DNA of 56,310 nt from Dissophora ornata (GCA_025201705.1 MU616674.1:2154-58463), one strand, 5' to 3'; shown: positions 1 to 11,890, numbered from the stretch's first letter. Notes: a model not told the origin generated them from the sequence alone. Translations and numbers: made by a program.

Positions 1-667
1 AAAAAAAAAAAAAAAAAAAAAATACATGTCTACAGACAACTGGGTCATTGGTGCTGTCATTCTTACCTTGTACTCCACAGAGCCAAGAATTTGACATGCT
101 TGCGATTTCGTATGGACTATCGCACAGCAAATCCTCCTTCTTGAACAACCATACAGTCCCCAGGCCCTCCCAAGGTACCGTCATCGTCGAGAACACCAAC
201 ACAATCAGATGTGGATGCCTTCGTCGACTGGGAAGGATCAAATAAGTCACCGACAAGAACAAACAGGAAAATGACGAGATAAAACGAAACACACTCGTCA
301 ATGTGTAGGTGTTTGCCAACTTGTTGGGCTCATAAAACACAGACGAGGCTGGACAAGGAAGACAGCAAGATCCCATACAGCTGCTAGAGGTCAGATTGTA
401 GATGTTGGCAAGCAGAGGTGGTGGACACCCAAGACTCGCAGTCGAGTTCCCTGCAGTGCTGGTGCTGGTGCTGCTGCTGGCAGTGGATGTTGTAGTTGGT
501 AGAATGAAATCGGTCGCAGTGGCGGCTACGGTTGTGGTGGCGGCTGCGGCTGCGGTAGTTGTTGTTGTTGCTGAAGAGACTGCGGGGATAAAGGAAGAGA
601 ATGAAGCCACGAGGACCATGGATACCAGCAAGGCTAGAGTCCTCCTCTTTGACATTGCGCTTCTCAT
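1..667 (-). CDS. Frizzled/Smoothened-like receptor, 5' exon only (runs off left edge)
   Basis: This is the first exon (67-667) of a minus-strand gene whose remainder lies off the left edge; 1-66 is the start of its first intron (donor GTAAG at 62-66). The ATG at 665-667 was chosen because it begins a clear signal peptide (MRSAMSKRRTLALLV...) followed by a Thr/Ala-rich linker. After the linker comes a Cys-rich segment with the pattern CxxCC..CP..VFY, then a first membrane helix and a second hydrophobic stretch. The same order and spacing are seen in the complete paralogue at 3026-5768, with which it shares the motifs TDFILP, NKL/NKV and YLILP/YILLP. Fungal members of this seven-helix family resemble Frizzled/Smoothened but no fungal ligand is established. 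The exon ends in phase 1 (CAA G) inside a codon pair that is uninterrupted in the paralogue, so the two genes differ by at least one intron. Confidence 0.62.
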   Translation of the reverse strand, partial: MRSAMSKRRTLALLVSMVLVASFSSFIPAVSSATTTTTAAAAATTTVAATATDFILPTTTSTASSSTSTSTAGNSTASLGCPPPLLANIYNLTSSSCMGSCCLPCPASSVFYEPNKLANTYTLTSVFRFISSFSCLFLSVTYLILPSRRRHPHLIVLVFSTMTVPWEGLGTVWLFKKEDLLCDSPYEIASMSNSWLCGVQGKNDSTNDPVVCRHVFFFFFFF

Positions 668-3025
668 TGTGGAAGTTCACGGTCTATACTGTGATCCAAT
701 GAGCTTTGAAGGCGTGCTGCGCTGATAATGAGTTTGGGAGTGGAGGATGCTGCAGAATAGGTAATTATGAATATGAAAGAGGGAGGGATCTGTCGGTAAA
801 ATGTGAGTTGGTGTATATATCGAATGGAAAGATGAAGATGAATGCCCGGAGGGTGGAAAGAGGCGTATCGAGGGTCAGTGTGGGGCCAACAGTGGGATTG
901 ACAAGAACCGAAGAAAGAGAGGAAAAAGAAAAGAAAAAGGAAAGGGGAAGAGGCAGGGGGGATGGAGACTTAAGAGCAACCAACCCACGGGCAGTGGAGA
1001 AATCGGGCGCCGGAACATTTGAGCATAAGCGGAAAAAAGGACCTGTCCGTTGTTCGAAGCATCTGTTCCACCAGTCAAGATCGTTCCACCTGAAGAAACC
1101 AACTTTATGAACGCAGTTTAGCACTGAACACAAGGTGCAACATCTTTTACACAAACCTTGGGTGAACCTTGTGGTGGATCCTCTGAACGATCAGACCGGT
1201 AATTGGTTGTGCATTCGAGGCCGAGACGCAGAGATGTACGGTTCATATCCATACCAAGCAAAATATTGAGAGCAGAGACATTAAAAACATCTTGCTGTTT
1301 ATTAACACTCGAGAGTGAGATCGCTCCGCGCTCTCACGTTGCCGCGCACATGATGCACTCTCCAAAAACGGAGCTGATGCTGAAATCTCCTTTGCAACTG
1401 AATGTGTTGTTGTTTGGTGTCCTCAAAAACACCTTGTCTTGGAACCTACACTTTGGGGGGGGGGGGGCAGAAACAAAACGAGCACGAGGGGGTTGGCCTT
1501 TCTTGCTCCATCCTTGTCTTGGACTCTGCTTGGTCTTCCCCCCTCGCAGCAGCACTGTGCGCTCTGCTCTCAATCTCTGCACCTTTTTCAAGAATTACTA
1601 TCCCAATGGACAGGTACGCCACGCTTGATAAAAGTGTAAAATCGTCAGTTGGCACAACGGAACACAACAAGACCCGCCAACAAAGCACAAAATAATAATC
1701 CACTAATATCCTGTAACAGTATATTTACCTTCTGTACAGGAGTGCATTTGCGCATGTACCTTCTTGTCTTGCATGTGTGTGTTGATGAGTTGTTTTTTTT
1801 TTATGCGCTGAGATCCAGCCTGTTATTGACAACAGTTGTTTTTTGGGCGTACAGAGAAAATACAGAAGATAGGCTTCTTTGACATCTGAAGCGCAGTGGA
1901 TGTTACAAAGAAAACGCACCCACTGTAATGTCATATTTTCCTGTCTCAGACGGAGATATGTCTAGGCTGTGGCGCCCAGATAGTGATGAAATACTCAGCA
2001 GTGATATGAAAAATGCACCAACAAGACAGACGTTAGACTATTAGTACATGCAGCATCATACACACGACAAATTAATACTACATCCCTTACATCTTGTTGT
2101 CTTTTGAAGGCACGCTTTGGGGCTATTGTTGATATTTTCTCACAACATGTTCATATGTACTATACAGCCTACCCGTACTCCAAGAGCATAACTGGACTCG
2201 TACCTTACTGGCTGAACAAATGGATGGAATAGACGTCCATCACTGATTCGACTCGAACCTTGCTGGATGAACAATAGACCTTCTGTCCTCAATCAGTGCC
2301 GATAGTTGAACTCTTCTCTCTCCACAACACAGAATCAATAAACATTGACAGGCGTAATATTTTCCGGGATAAATTTTCTTGGTCATGATCTTGGCGCTCA
2401 GACTTCAGTTTGAACCAAAAAAAATGGGGGAGAAATATGCAAAGTATATGAGATGTTTATCTCTGGTCTCATTAAAGTTGTGCTCGTGGACAAGGGCTCT
2501 CATTCTTGAGGTGTCTGTAGTATTGTACATGCAGTGGATGAATATGGCATTTGAATATTGTCAGTGACGTTCGAGACTCTTTTTCCACTCCAGTCTAATG
2601 CCGGAATTATTATTCCTCGCCAAAATATAGCCGATTCTTCTATTCCTTCACCGGAGCCCAGGTATCTTTCGATGAATGGCTGGGAGGTTTGGGTCGTGAG
2701 AAGTCATACAACTTACCATGACAATAGTTAAAATTTTGTCCTGGGCGTCCGCGTGTTATTCCTGGATCCAGAGGAATATCACGAGTGGATTCGGCTAATT
2801 AATTCTGCGGGTCCAGACGGTCCCTTGAGGTACTCCAGTGTTCTTATAAACATAAGAAAGTCTGCTTTTGCTTTTCCTTTCATTTCACCTCTGGATCCTT
2901 CCATGCTCTGTCACTCTCCTGTTTTATTCTCTAGCTACATTCTGCCTCCTCGCAATTACCTATATCTGGACGGATACTCTGGGGGTGTAGGCAGTGGGGG
3001 GAGGGGGAGGGTGACATTATCATTG
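668..3025. other. Gene-free spacer between the two receptor genes
   Basis: No conserved coding signal was found on either strand. It holds a purine-rich block near 905-955, a run of 13 G at about 1455-1467, AT-rich sequence, and a 27-bp imperfect direct repeat (2195-2221 and 2250-2276). It should contain the promoter of the left receptor gene and the 3' end of the right one. Confidence 0.5.
2195..2276. repeat. Imperfect 27-bp direct repeat
   Basis: Two copies begin GACTCG(T/A)ACCTT(A/G)CTGG at 2195 and 2250, each continuing TGAACAA. The spacer contains a weak palindrome around the ATGGA and TCCAT at 2224 and 2236. Function unknown. Confidence 0.4.
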
Positions 3026-5768
3026 TTAATACTGCTGGCCAGGAAAATAGGGCTGGTACTGAGTCAGCCTCGCAGGACTCTTTGCAGGTATCGAGGGTGG
3101 TGGTGGACTACTGGCTCTGAGATCCAGAGCGCTTGGTGTATTGTTTTTCCTGCTGTGAACAGAATCCGAACCCTGTTGTGACAGCAATTGGGGCTGTTGA
3201 TTTCGACTCGGTGATCGTCCGATCAAACTTTCCCCAGATGCCTTCACAGTTCGCTCTACACCCTCTCTCGTGTTGAACCTAGTAGCCTGAGTGACCTTCG
3301 GTCCTGAAGGCGACAGCGATGTTGATGGTTCTGCAAAGATAGAGGTAAGTGATCCTCGGGTGTTACCCACGATAGGAATAGAGTCCAGTTGCGGTTGTCG
3401 AGATACGGACGTGGTAGACGTATGATAGGAGAGTTTTGGGGGCATAGGTGACAGCGATATTTGAGCAAACGTCGGCGAGCTTGTAGGGTCGGGTAAGAAG
3501 ATAGATTGCATCGGTGGAAGTGGGAGCTGCCCCGCTTGTATCAGTGGGTCGCCCTTTGACTTCACGCTCGCACGGGGCACAGGGGATGGGATGACGGGTT
3601 GCTCGATGTATCGGTCAGCGGTATCGTTGGCAACCAAATACGCATTCGAAAGACTATCCGGCGTTGGAGCAGTTGGCATCCATGCGGCATTAGTTTCTCT
3701 CTCCTGGACAGGAGGATGATAAAGGATGTCGCCCGAATGAGGGTCATTGTTGTCTCTCGAAAGGTAATGGGGAGGTTCCATCCTCGTCTGCATGACGATC
3801 TTGGAACTCTGGTTCGTGGCCCCCGCATCTTGAATATCGTATTCCTTGTCCAGGAGGTCATCCATATCGTACCACTGTGTTCCGTCGGTGTGGTCTCTTG
3901 GAGACATGATCCTGTGCTCTTGAACGAATTCCTCGGGCAGCGTATCGCCATAACTTGGGTAGACTCCTTTTCTGATGTGGATGTCAGCATATGGGTTTCG
4001 GTGAGGGGTCTGTTCGATGTCAGGGGACTTGGTGCTTGTCGTCGAGCCTCGTCCTCGACGGCCATTGCCCAGCTTGCCACGGCGGAAAATGTTGGAGAGC
4101 ACATAAGACCAGTCGGACCAGAAATCCACCTTTGACACAAAGACCAGAGCAATGACAATGCCAAGGGAAGCAAGAAGCAACTCTGCAGCCCCAAACCAAG
4201 TGATCGATGGTAGGTTACTTGCAATATCTTCGGCGCATACTGTCTGCGTTTCGAACGATGTCAGTCCTTGGGCACTACTTGTGTAGATGCATGTAATCCA
4301 TTGAACGACCCATGGTGTCGTTTGACTGATGCTCGTTAGGCGGTGAGCATTGATAAAGTAGAACAGCTATTTGTACACAAATATATCATGGATTAGAGAT
4401 GTAGCTACAGCAGGCAGCTCAAGGCAAGGGCATGGATCTCCATATAATACACACATACCCAAAAGACAGTGAGCGAGGTCATGACTGTTCCCAACATCAG
4501 AGCAGGGCGCCATTGGCCACGGACCATCCGCTTGGCTTGCGCCGTGGCGGTAATCTTCAATCGCGCATCGGACGACAGCTGCGAAAGACCATCTGCCGTA
4601 GAAGACATCACTGCCAGCTAAAATGGTTGGCATCAACGACAAACGACACAGTGGGTTAGAACACTACAACAGTCAAACGGCACGTGTTAACGGAACAGCA
4701 TTGAATACATTACGTGAATCATTTTGGCAATTGTCACTGCGTGGCAGAGCAATCCGGGGTAGATGTAGACAGCTGTCGGATAAAAGAGAAAGGTGTTGAT
4801 GTTGTCCGTGCTAGTCATACAGCTGAATCCCATGCCGGGATATTGGGACAGGTTCTTGACAGCCACGGGGATAGCAAACCCCAGAGGGAAGATCCAGCAA
4901 AAGGCCGTAAGCCAACCGTAGTACCGATCGATGAAATCACTTCTCCAGACGGCAAGCTAATTGGCGCAAGGAAGACAAAGGCGTAAATGGCTTCAATTTA
5001 AAGTGGTCCCTGCGCCCGTTGTCACATCCGTTTACAAACAAAAAAAACAAATAATCAGGCGGGAAGGGAAAGTACAGCGGCGGAATAAGGAATAGGAATG
5101 CTTACCAAGTGCAACTTGTAGATAAGCATCGAGCACCAGAGGGCACTAGTCTGCGTCAGATAGACAATCAGCACGCCTTGAATACCACACAGCCTCGAGT
5201 TCTGGCCTGAGGACTCTTCAAAGTCATTGATGCAGGCATTTGACACACCTGGCATGATGTCAAAGCTCGCGTACCATAATGACATAGATATGGTCAGGAA
5301 CAGAACCGAGATGTGGGGCTGTGATCTCTTCCCTGGTAGGAGAATGTAAGAGATAGCCATAAATACTACCAATACCAAAGATACCTGCCGGGTCACATAA
5401 GCTGCGTCCAGGATCCGAGTAACTTTGTTGGGTTTATAGAAACTGTTGACTGCGGGGCATTTGATGCAGCATGAGCCGATGCACGTCGAGATGTCGAGGC
5501 CACGCGTATTGGCGATCAAGGGGCCCGGGCACGAGGCCAGTGTGGTATTGCTTGCAGCGGAAGTCGATGTTGAGGCAGCAGCTGAAGTGGTAGCGGTGGA
5601 AGGGAGGATGAAGTCGGTGGTTGAAGCTGTGGCGGTGGTGGAAGCTGTGATGGTCGTAGTAGTCGTGGATGCCACTGAGGTGCTGGTGGTGGTAGATTGA
5701 GATGACACGGTGGAGAGGAAGAGCACTGAAAGTGCCAGGGTATTTCTCACTATCCGAGGAATCCTCAT
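3026..5768 (-). CDS. Frizzled/Smoothened-like seven-transmembrane receptor
   Basis: Four minus-strand exons, 5106-5768, 4714-4956, 4459-4617 and 3026-4366, keep one frame for 801 residues. The ATG at 5766-5768 begins a signal peptide (MRIPRIVRNTLALSVLF...); an earlier in-frame ATG exists but places the hydrophobic segment internally. A Ser/Thr-rich stalk of about 80 residues is followed by a short Cys-rich module (CIGSCCIKCP). Seven hydrophobic helices follow, the last near residues 415-435, and then a disordered cytoplasmic tail of about 365 residues rich in Pro, Ser and Thr. The Cys-rich module plus seven helices is the architecture of Frizzled/Smoothened-like proteins described in fungi and Dictyostelium, which are proposed surface receptors; ligand and G-protein coupling are not known. 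The extracellular part is much shorter than an animal Frizzled domain. It is a tandem paralogue of the gene at the left edge. A generic class of fungal GPCR remains possible. Confidence 0.68.
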
Positions 5769-8657
5769 CCTTGTAGAATATTTGTAATAAGTATTAATAT
5801 GTACAGGAGTTGCAGTATATTGACGGGGAAGCGTTAAAGAGGATGGGGCGTTAAAGGGAAGGTGAAAGAGTGAAGAATGAGGAGAATCGTTCTCGGACGT
5901 CAGTGAACCGGCCAATGGTTATATGGAGCAGTGGACGAGTCTAGGAAGGTTAACTTTAACAAGAACGGTGTTGGAAGGGAGGCGAAAAAGAGCGACTTTG
6001 TGGCTCCCGATGATCAAATGGCAGCCAGGGCAGTGGGAGTGGTCGTGAAAATAACAATCGGAGAGAAAAGATATACAGGGACAAGACAAAGGAAGGAGTG
6101 AAGATGCTTGCGGGTGAGATACGGATACAGGATGCATGGGTCACCAAAGGAGAAAAGAAACGAAGGACAAAAAAAAAACCAGGCAAATAAAAAAGAGCCG
6201 GCGGAGAAAAGGAGACGGTGGGGGACGGTGGGGGACGGCGAGGAGATGTGGGGATGGGGGCATCATGCGTGATTCCTCTTAATAATATTGACGTTGCACA
6301 AAGCGTTTACTTTATGCAAACCCGACACGGAAAGACAATTATAATATGCCAATGCAGAATACTGTACAGCCCTACACACTCGCTCTCGATATTTGGTCAG
6401 CCCTTCAACACTTCCCAATTGTTGTACAGACTTCATACTGAACTGAACACCATGTTGTTCGATTATCACTTATCACTGCAAACATAAACATAAACAAGAT
6501 GAAAGGAGCGGATCAAGTTAAGACAACGCCAGCTCTCAAGCATGCGCTTGGCTTTTCCAGTTCTTCCAAATCTTTTGTGGTTGAGTGTGTGTATGCACTC
6601 CTTGTCTGCTATTGGGGCGCACAAGTATGCATCCTGGAGAGCTTGTTCATGTAGTTTCTTGGACGTATCCTTGTAGCCACCGGGCCCCGCTCTGTTCTTA
6701 TTCGTTCATTATTGCGCGTCCCTGTTTTCCGTTGTTGTTGTACAGTCGCTCATGATGTGGGATGACATGTTTTACAAACTATATAGCGGACCCGTGAATC
6801 GTGGCAACGGAAGATCTTTATTTCTCCAAACTACTTTGACAATCTTTATATCGCGTGGCTACAAAAAAACATTGAACCTTTCTGCTTTTCGGTCTTTTTT
6901 GACGCCCCGCCATTAAGAAAAATACCATTAGTTGTGTTCTCGCGACAGCCCTGCTTTCTAGTTTTCTATTCGCCTAACTGCAGCAAGTCACCAAGGCAGC
7001 GGCTGGGCTAGAACAACGGACCTTGTGTTCGCGTATGCTTTATTTGTTTAGTGAGGGTAACATTATTCATACTCTTCCTGCCTCTGCGTAACCCTCAACT
7101 TGAGTGCCCCAACTGCTGTAGGTATTCCTTGGGCTCGTCAAAGCCTGAGGCTAGGTCTTTTTACCCCCGTTTGTTTTGTTATTTCTGCCTCCGCATGGCG
7201 TCTATGATTTAAAAAAAATGATCAGGGGGGCGTACAGACTGTAAATATTTCTTTTGACGCATGTGAAATTTAAAGACGTCCAGGGCGAATAATGGTATAC
7301 TGTAAACCTGAGAGCTTTAAAGAAGGGGGTCGAGCACATCTCTCCAGCACATCTCCACAAACCTCACAAACTAGCTCGCGGAATTGTTTGCTATGTATAG
7401 AGCCTGTACAGTATCTTACTTGAAGTATTTCTTACGCCGCAATAACCCACCCCATTGCAGTTCTTCAAACCATTTTGCACTGTTGACCATACTGGAGATA
7501 CATATAATCTAATCAATAAAAGGGGGGGGGGAGGTCGAGTGTCTGCGGTTCTGTCTGATGTGTGGCAGGGTTTCGTCCTGAATAGCCGCGTCTCGTTTCT
7601 TGAGAGTGGCCATAGCTTCACCAATTCTGTCCTTGTCCTTGCTAGCGTGTTGTTCTTGGAATTGCCGTGTGGTTTGTCGTGCGTCCAAGGCTCTCAAAAA
7701 AAATCGGACACCGCATTCATTCTCTTGAATACACCCTTTCTCGACAACAGCCGGAAAGACATGGGCGAAAGCTGCGTCGAGGAGGTCGAGTATCAATTAG
7801 TGCCAGACACAGGAAACACATTGGGGCGATAAGCTTAATGCCAGAGCTTTAATAATACCCTTGGTGAAGCACCTTGATAAATGATAGATTGGTTGTAAAG
7901 GTATGGGTTACGAATACAATATCTGTCTTATTTGTTTCATTGACGACGAAGAGATAAAAGTATGCAAATGTACTTCAAGTAAAGATGGATAAAGGTCAGG
8001 ATCAATGAATGTGTACAAGTGTGCAATAAATGTGATAGGGAGCGAGGGACGCCGTGTCAAGTGAATCTGGAAAGGCAATAACGTGGTCTTCTCTTTACCC
8101 TTGTCCTTGTATTACGCCTTCGTTGCCGTTTGATCCACGTTTTCTTCGATCACAACTTTAGGAGTTGATATTCGGCCGCCCTTGGCGTAATAGGAGGGGC
8201 GGCGCCATCTTCCTCTCATGCTGCGGCTACTATCGTGAGCCGCAAGGGTACCTCCTACTCACAGTTGATACATGAAGCAACAGAAAGGCGCACGGGCACT
8301 GAACAGGAGCAATAAAAGAATAATCACTTTCGTGCACTAACCTCAAAAGGCCTAGTCCAGGCCAAAGAAAACTGGGTTGGAGATTGTTTCAAAGGCTCCT
8401 ACTGATTTGACAACGTGTAGAGCTTCGTGATCTAACAACGCCAGAGAAATCTCGCAGCGAGAGCCTAGGAAGTCATTCAAGTCAATGCCGTGATTATTAG
8501 GCGGAAGAACTGTTAATGTTGCTAAACGCAATACCCTACATTACTTACGCCTTATCAAGAATCCAGCTGCTATTGGAGCTACAACCCTAGCGATATCATC
8601 AATTTTTGCATGAAAGGGAGCTTCCTTCCAAATCGTCCTGGTAGTGACCACGCGGGA
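5769..8657. other. Long spacer upstream of the receptor gene
   Basis: No supportable gene. 5769-6200 is the receptor promoter region. A G-rich tract lies at about 6216-6262. A minus-strand open stretch at 7509-7796 has coiled-coil-like composition (RQFQEQH..KDKDRIGEA) and could be a decayed coding fragment related to the remnants at 8658-9801, but I recognise no family. A G10-type homopolymer sits near 7522. No tRNA or other RNA gene was recognised. Confidence 0.4.
6216..6262 (+). repeat. G-rich tract with G-quadruplex potential
   Basis: The unit GGTGGGGGAC is repeated in tandem and followed by GGGG and GGGGG runs, giving four runs of four or five G on the plus strand within about 45 nt. It lies about 450 bp upstream of the start codon of the minus-strand receptor gene. 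Quadruplex formation is inference from base pattern only. Confidence 0.4.
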
Positions 8658-9801
8658 TTACATTTTCACGATGGCCTGCGTGTATGTGCCTTCATTCCGC
8701 ACCAGCGGTGACATAGAGATGGGATACAAAGTGCTCTGCTGCCAGAGGCTGGTATAATGCTTGAGAATGTTCGCTGCAAGGCTCTCTCCCTCTGTATGGA
8801 TTTTGTTTTGAACGTGTCTTTGGGTATCTTGGAACGTTTGTGACACCGCAAACACAGCACAGTCTAAAAGCAACTTCATTTCTCTGTCAGATAGTTGTGT
8901 ATCAGAATACAGAGTCAGTTGACTGCACAGCTCAAGAAAATCTAACAGCTTCCTCGTCTAAACGCTTCACAAATCTCATACCGTTATCTGCTTTGCGCAT
9001 AGCACCCGCCCGAAAAATAGAGCCTTCGCTTGCTACATGAAACTTGGCCTGCTCTTGAATTCCTCTTCGTTCAAATACAAGTAGCTCCATATGCTTCTGT
9101 CCCTCCGACGTCGGTTGATAAGATTGCTGCAGTTTCCAGCAGAAAGTCCGGACGTTGTTCCCCAGACCACGTATATTCATCACCACCTCGAAACCTCCCC
9201 GGAAAAACCATCAGCGTCGGCATACCCCCGCCCAAGGTACGATTCTAGAAGCCACTCTTGCAATGGATGGTCGCGGAAATAATTGACGCGTGGGTCTTTG
9301 GCTCCTTCCTGCGGAATTGACCCCTGTATCTCTCCTGGTGAAAGTAAATGCGCTGGTGTGGCAGTCGACATAGTGAGACGAACGTCGACCGTGCGAGGGT
9401 TACATTGCAAGCAAGAGCAAAGGAGATGTATTGCCTACTAGGACCGGATAGGGTTTGGCAGAATATGGACACTAATCAGAAGCATCTTTCGCACTTCCAC
9501 ACTACTTGCGAAGGGACTGAAACGTGTGCAGCAATCTGTAAATAAGGGGCCACCTTGGACACCAACAAGGCGGTGTGAGGTGCTCGGTGATGCTCCGCCA
9601 AGGGACTTTGCACTATGCACCGGTCAGCACAACACGAAAATACTTATCTTTGACTGCCGGAGAATGCCCCGGTCGCAGCCGTTGTGAGTAAAGACCGCTT
9701 TCCTTCCCAAAGGAATCAACAAGCTGAGTGCTACATTCTCTTCCGAAAGGGCCCAATAAGCCTAGAGAAGGTGCGCCGACAGCAAGCCATCGACATTGCA
9801 T
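8658..9801 (-). pseudogene. Decayed coding remnant, family not recognised
   Basis: Three or four minus-strand open stretches in different frames line up head to tail: 9613-9801 (ends KDKYFRVVLTGA), 9180-9410 (contains DPRVNYFRDHPLQEWLLESY), 8932-9186 (GIQEQAKFHVASEGSIFRAG) and 8658-8937 (LELCSQLTLYSDTQLSDREM). Each has protein-like composition, but the frames are broken by stops and shifts with no convincing splice sites between them. I read this as one eroded gene or repeat-derived coding region. I do not recognise the family and assign no function. A multi-exon gene with introns I failed to place is the alternative. Confidence 0.3.
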
Positions 9802-9832
9802 TTCGAATCTTTACTCTTGTAGGTAATGAAAA

Positions 9833-9856
9833 TAATAATAATAATAATAATAATAG
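9833..9856. repeat. AAT trinucleotide microsatellite
   Basis: About eight consecutive AAT units in a non-coding stretch. Confidence 0.8.
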
Positions 9857-10031
9857 CCGCCCTCAGTTCTAAAAATCGAGCACGATGTTGATGGCGATTT
9901 TAATTAAGGGAGGGGATCCAACGCCGTTTGTGCTACATTAACATCGACGACAGCGGCATACTCATTTCTAAGAAGCGCAACATCGCCAAAAAAAAAAAAA
10001 AAAAAAAAAATCTTTCAAACCCTAATACCCC

Positions 10032-11255
10032 ATGCCGCCATTTCGCAACTATTCTCGCCACCGAAAGACTCCGAGAGCACAAACACTTGAGGCATTGACA
10101 CGCCTTGAGCTCCAGCTGCTCGTTGACACAGCCTAGAAGACACATTTACAATCACTCCTCTGTTCCTGAAAGTCCTATCACTAAGCATCTTTTTCAAAAT
10201 CAACAGGTATCTCAATCCGAGGACACCAATCTTCAAGTCGTCGACCTACCGGGACGAAGTCCTGACCGCGAGTAATGGGAACCTCCTCCAAGATGCGCTA
10301 CGGCTGCCTCCCGGGCAGTTTGAGTACGTAGTCGAGCTCATTCGAGATAACCCGGTGCTTCAACATCAGGGGAAGAAGCCCCAGAGGGATGTCGCAATCC
10401 AGCTGAAGGTCGGCCTTCATCGCCTAGCACACGATGGATCACTGGCCTCATACAGAGTCATCGGTCGAGTGTTAGGCGTAGCCGAAGGGACAGCTATCAG
10501 GTACTCCCAGCGCGTCATCCCGGCACCCTGTGCCAACATCACGATATTCGTTTCCTGGCCCAGAGCCGAGGCAAAGGTTATCATCAAGATGTTTTTCGCA
10601 AAAAGGGGTTTTAGTAACTTACTTGAATCCATCAACGGTACCTTATTTCCTTTACACCGTGTGCCTTCAATGGACAAGAACAGCTGGGTAACAAGGAAAG
10701 GCAACTTCACAATGGATGCGACGGGCGTCTGTGATTGTCGTGGAGTTTTCATTTTCTTTTCTACTGGATACCCCGGCAGTAGGCATGACTCCACATTGTA
10801 CAAGGACACCGACCTCTATCGCTTCAAGAACCGATACTTCGAGGGAGACGAATACTTGGTCGGTGACGCGGCGTGTGGGCTATCACTTACTCTCATGACG
10901 GCCTTAAAAGGAGCTCTCACACCCGAGAAGATCAGATTCAACAAAAAAATCCAGTGGAACCCGGACGAAAGTGGAGCATGGCTTTGGCCTACCTAAAGGA
11001 CGTTTCAAATCTCTCCATCGCCTTAGAACCAATACCGACAGCCACCAAAGCATCCTTGAGGCATGCATGCACGTCGCGACTTGTGTTGTCCTGCGCAATA
11101 TTCTTTGGACAAGTGGGATTCACAATCCATATGAGAAAGAGACTGAGCGATGGGTACAGGAGGAGGCCGAGGAAAGGAGAGCGAGGAACACAGTTGCAGA
11201 AAACGACGGCGATAACGAGGGTGGTAATGACAGCGATACCATGACCCCCGCTTAA
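10032..11255 (+). pseudogene. PIF/Harbinger-type DDE transposase, inactivated
   Basis: From 10206 to 10996 one frame encodes a typical PIF/Harbinger transposase: the N-terminal block (RYLNPRTPIFKSSTYRDEV), a helix-turn-helix-like region (IGRVLGVAEGTAIRYSQRV) and the DDE core with GYPGSRHDS (Asp at 10787-10789). The C-terminal core continues in a different frame at 10962-11255 (KVEHGFGLPKGRFKSL, Glu at 10974-10976). The shift lies at or near an A7 run, 10943-10949, where one base fewer would rejoin the frames. The first catalytic position, normally Asp in the motif (I/L)DGT, reads Asn here (SINGT, codon 10634-10636). An ATG at 10032 opens a short basic N-terminus (MPPFRNYSRHRK) that is separated from the main frame by another shift or an unproven intron. 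The protein would cut and paste an element with TWA target duplications; no terminal inverted repeats were found. Dead copy. Confidence 0.78.
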
Positions 11256-11491
11256 CAAAGACAGCTGCGCGAGCAGGCATTGAACAAACGACTCGCTATT
11301 ATGGCCACAGTTTTACAAACACGATAAGTAATAAAAAGGGCTTCATTAATGCGGTCTCCTACCGCCTGGACTTCTCCGTGGGCTAGCATCAGGAGATCTA
11401 TGTGGACCTTGTGGAGATCTGCCACCTTTTTTTGTTCCTCTCTGCCTCTAAAGCGCTCTCGCTCTAAACATCTCTGCTGACGCCCTAGCAA
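11252..11491 (-). pseudogene. Possible partner-ORF remnant of the Harbinger-like element
   Basis: A minus-strand open stretch, tail-to-tail with the transposase, encodes a charged coiled-coil-like segment (RERFRGREEQKKVADLHKVH). PIF/Harbinger elements usually carry a second ORF for a Myb/SANT-like protein with a charged C-terminal helix, and convergent layouts are common. No Myb domain is visible upstream, so this is at best the C-terminal piece. It could equally be a chance open frame. Confidence 0.22.
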
Positions 11492-11657
11492 TTACGTTAA
11501 AGTTGTCAATGTCAGAATGGTCATTTTCAACTGCCTTCTTGCATATGCATGAAGAAGTAGAACGCTGGTACCACTGTACCTTTTTCTCGAGCTCGATACT
11601 GCCGTTTCTGTAAAGTTTTTTATTTTTTTATTTCCACGAACGACTGCGAGCCAACGG

Positions 11658-11692
11658 AGTGTGGCAAAGAGGTGGCAAAGAGGTGGCAAGGA
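11658..11692. repeat. Short tandem repeat, unit GTGGCAAAGAG
   Basis: Three adjoining copies of an 11-nt unit, the last one ending GTGGCAAGGA, in the spacer upstream of the Rad4 gene. Confidence 0.6.
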
Positions 11693-11890
11693 ACGACTCC
11701 CTGGTGCTGATTGCGGCTCTATAGTTATTTCTCTCTTGATAAGGTGATGTGGTGCACCAACGGTAAAATAGGGTGATCCAAGCCCATGGTGCTGGATACC
11801 CATTCCTCACGTGCGTAGCAAGAGACAGTCACTCAAACGCAATAGGTTCGCTTGAACCGAAACTGGTCAAATCTCATTTCTCCTCATTCC

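Noticed and set aside
402..725. Plus-strand open frame rich in Val and Ala
   Set aside because: It is the reverse-strand shadow of the Thr/Ala-rich stalk of the left receptor gene; the minus strand has the signal peptide and Cys motifs.
2240..2290. GGTTCGAGTC on the minus strand resembling a tRNA T loop
   Set aside because: No T-stem pairing, anticodon arm or acceptor stem could be built around it.
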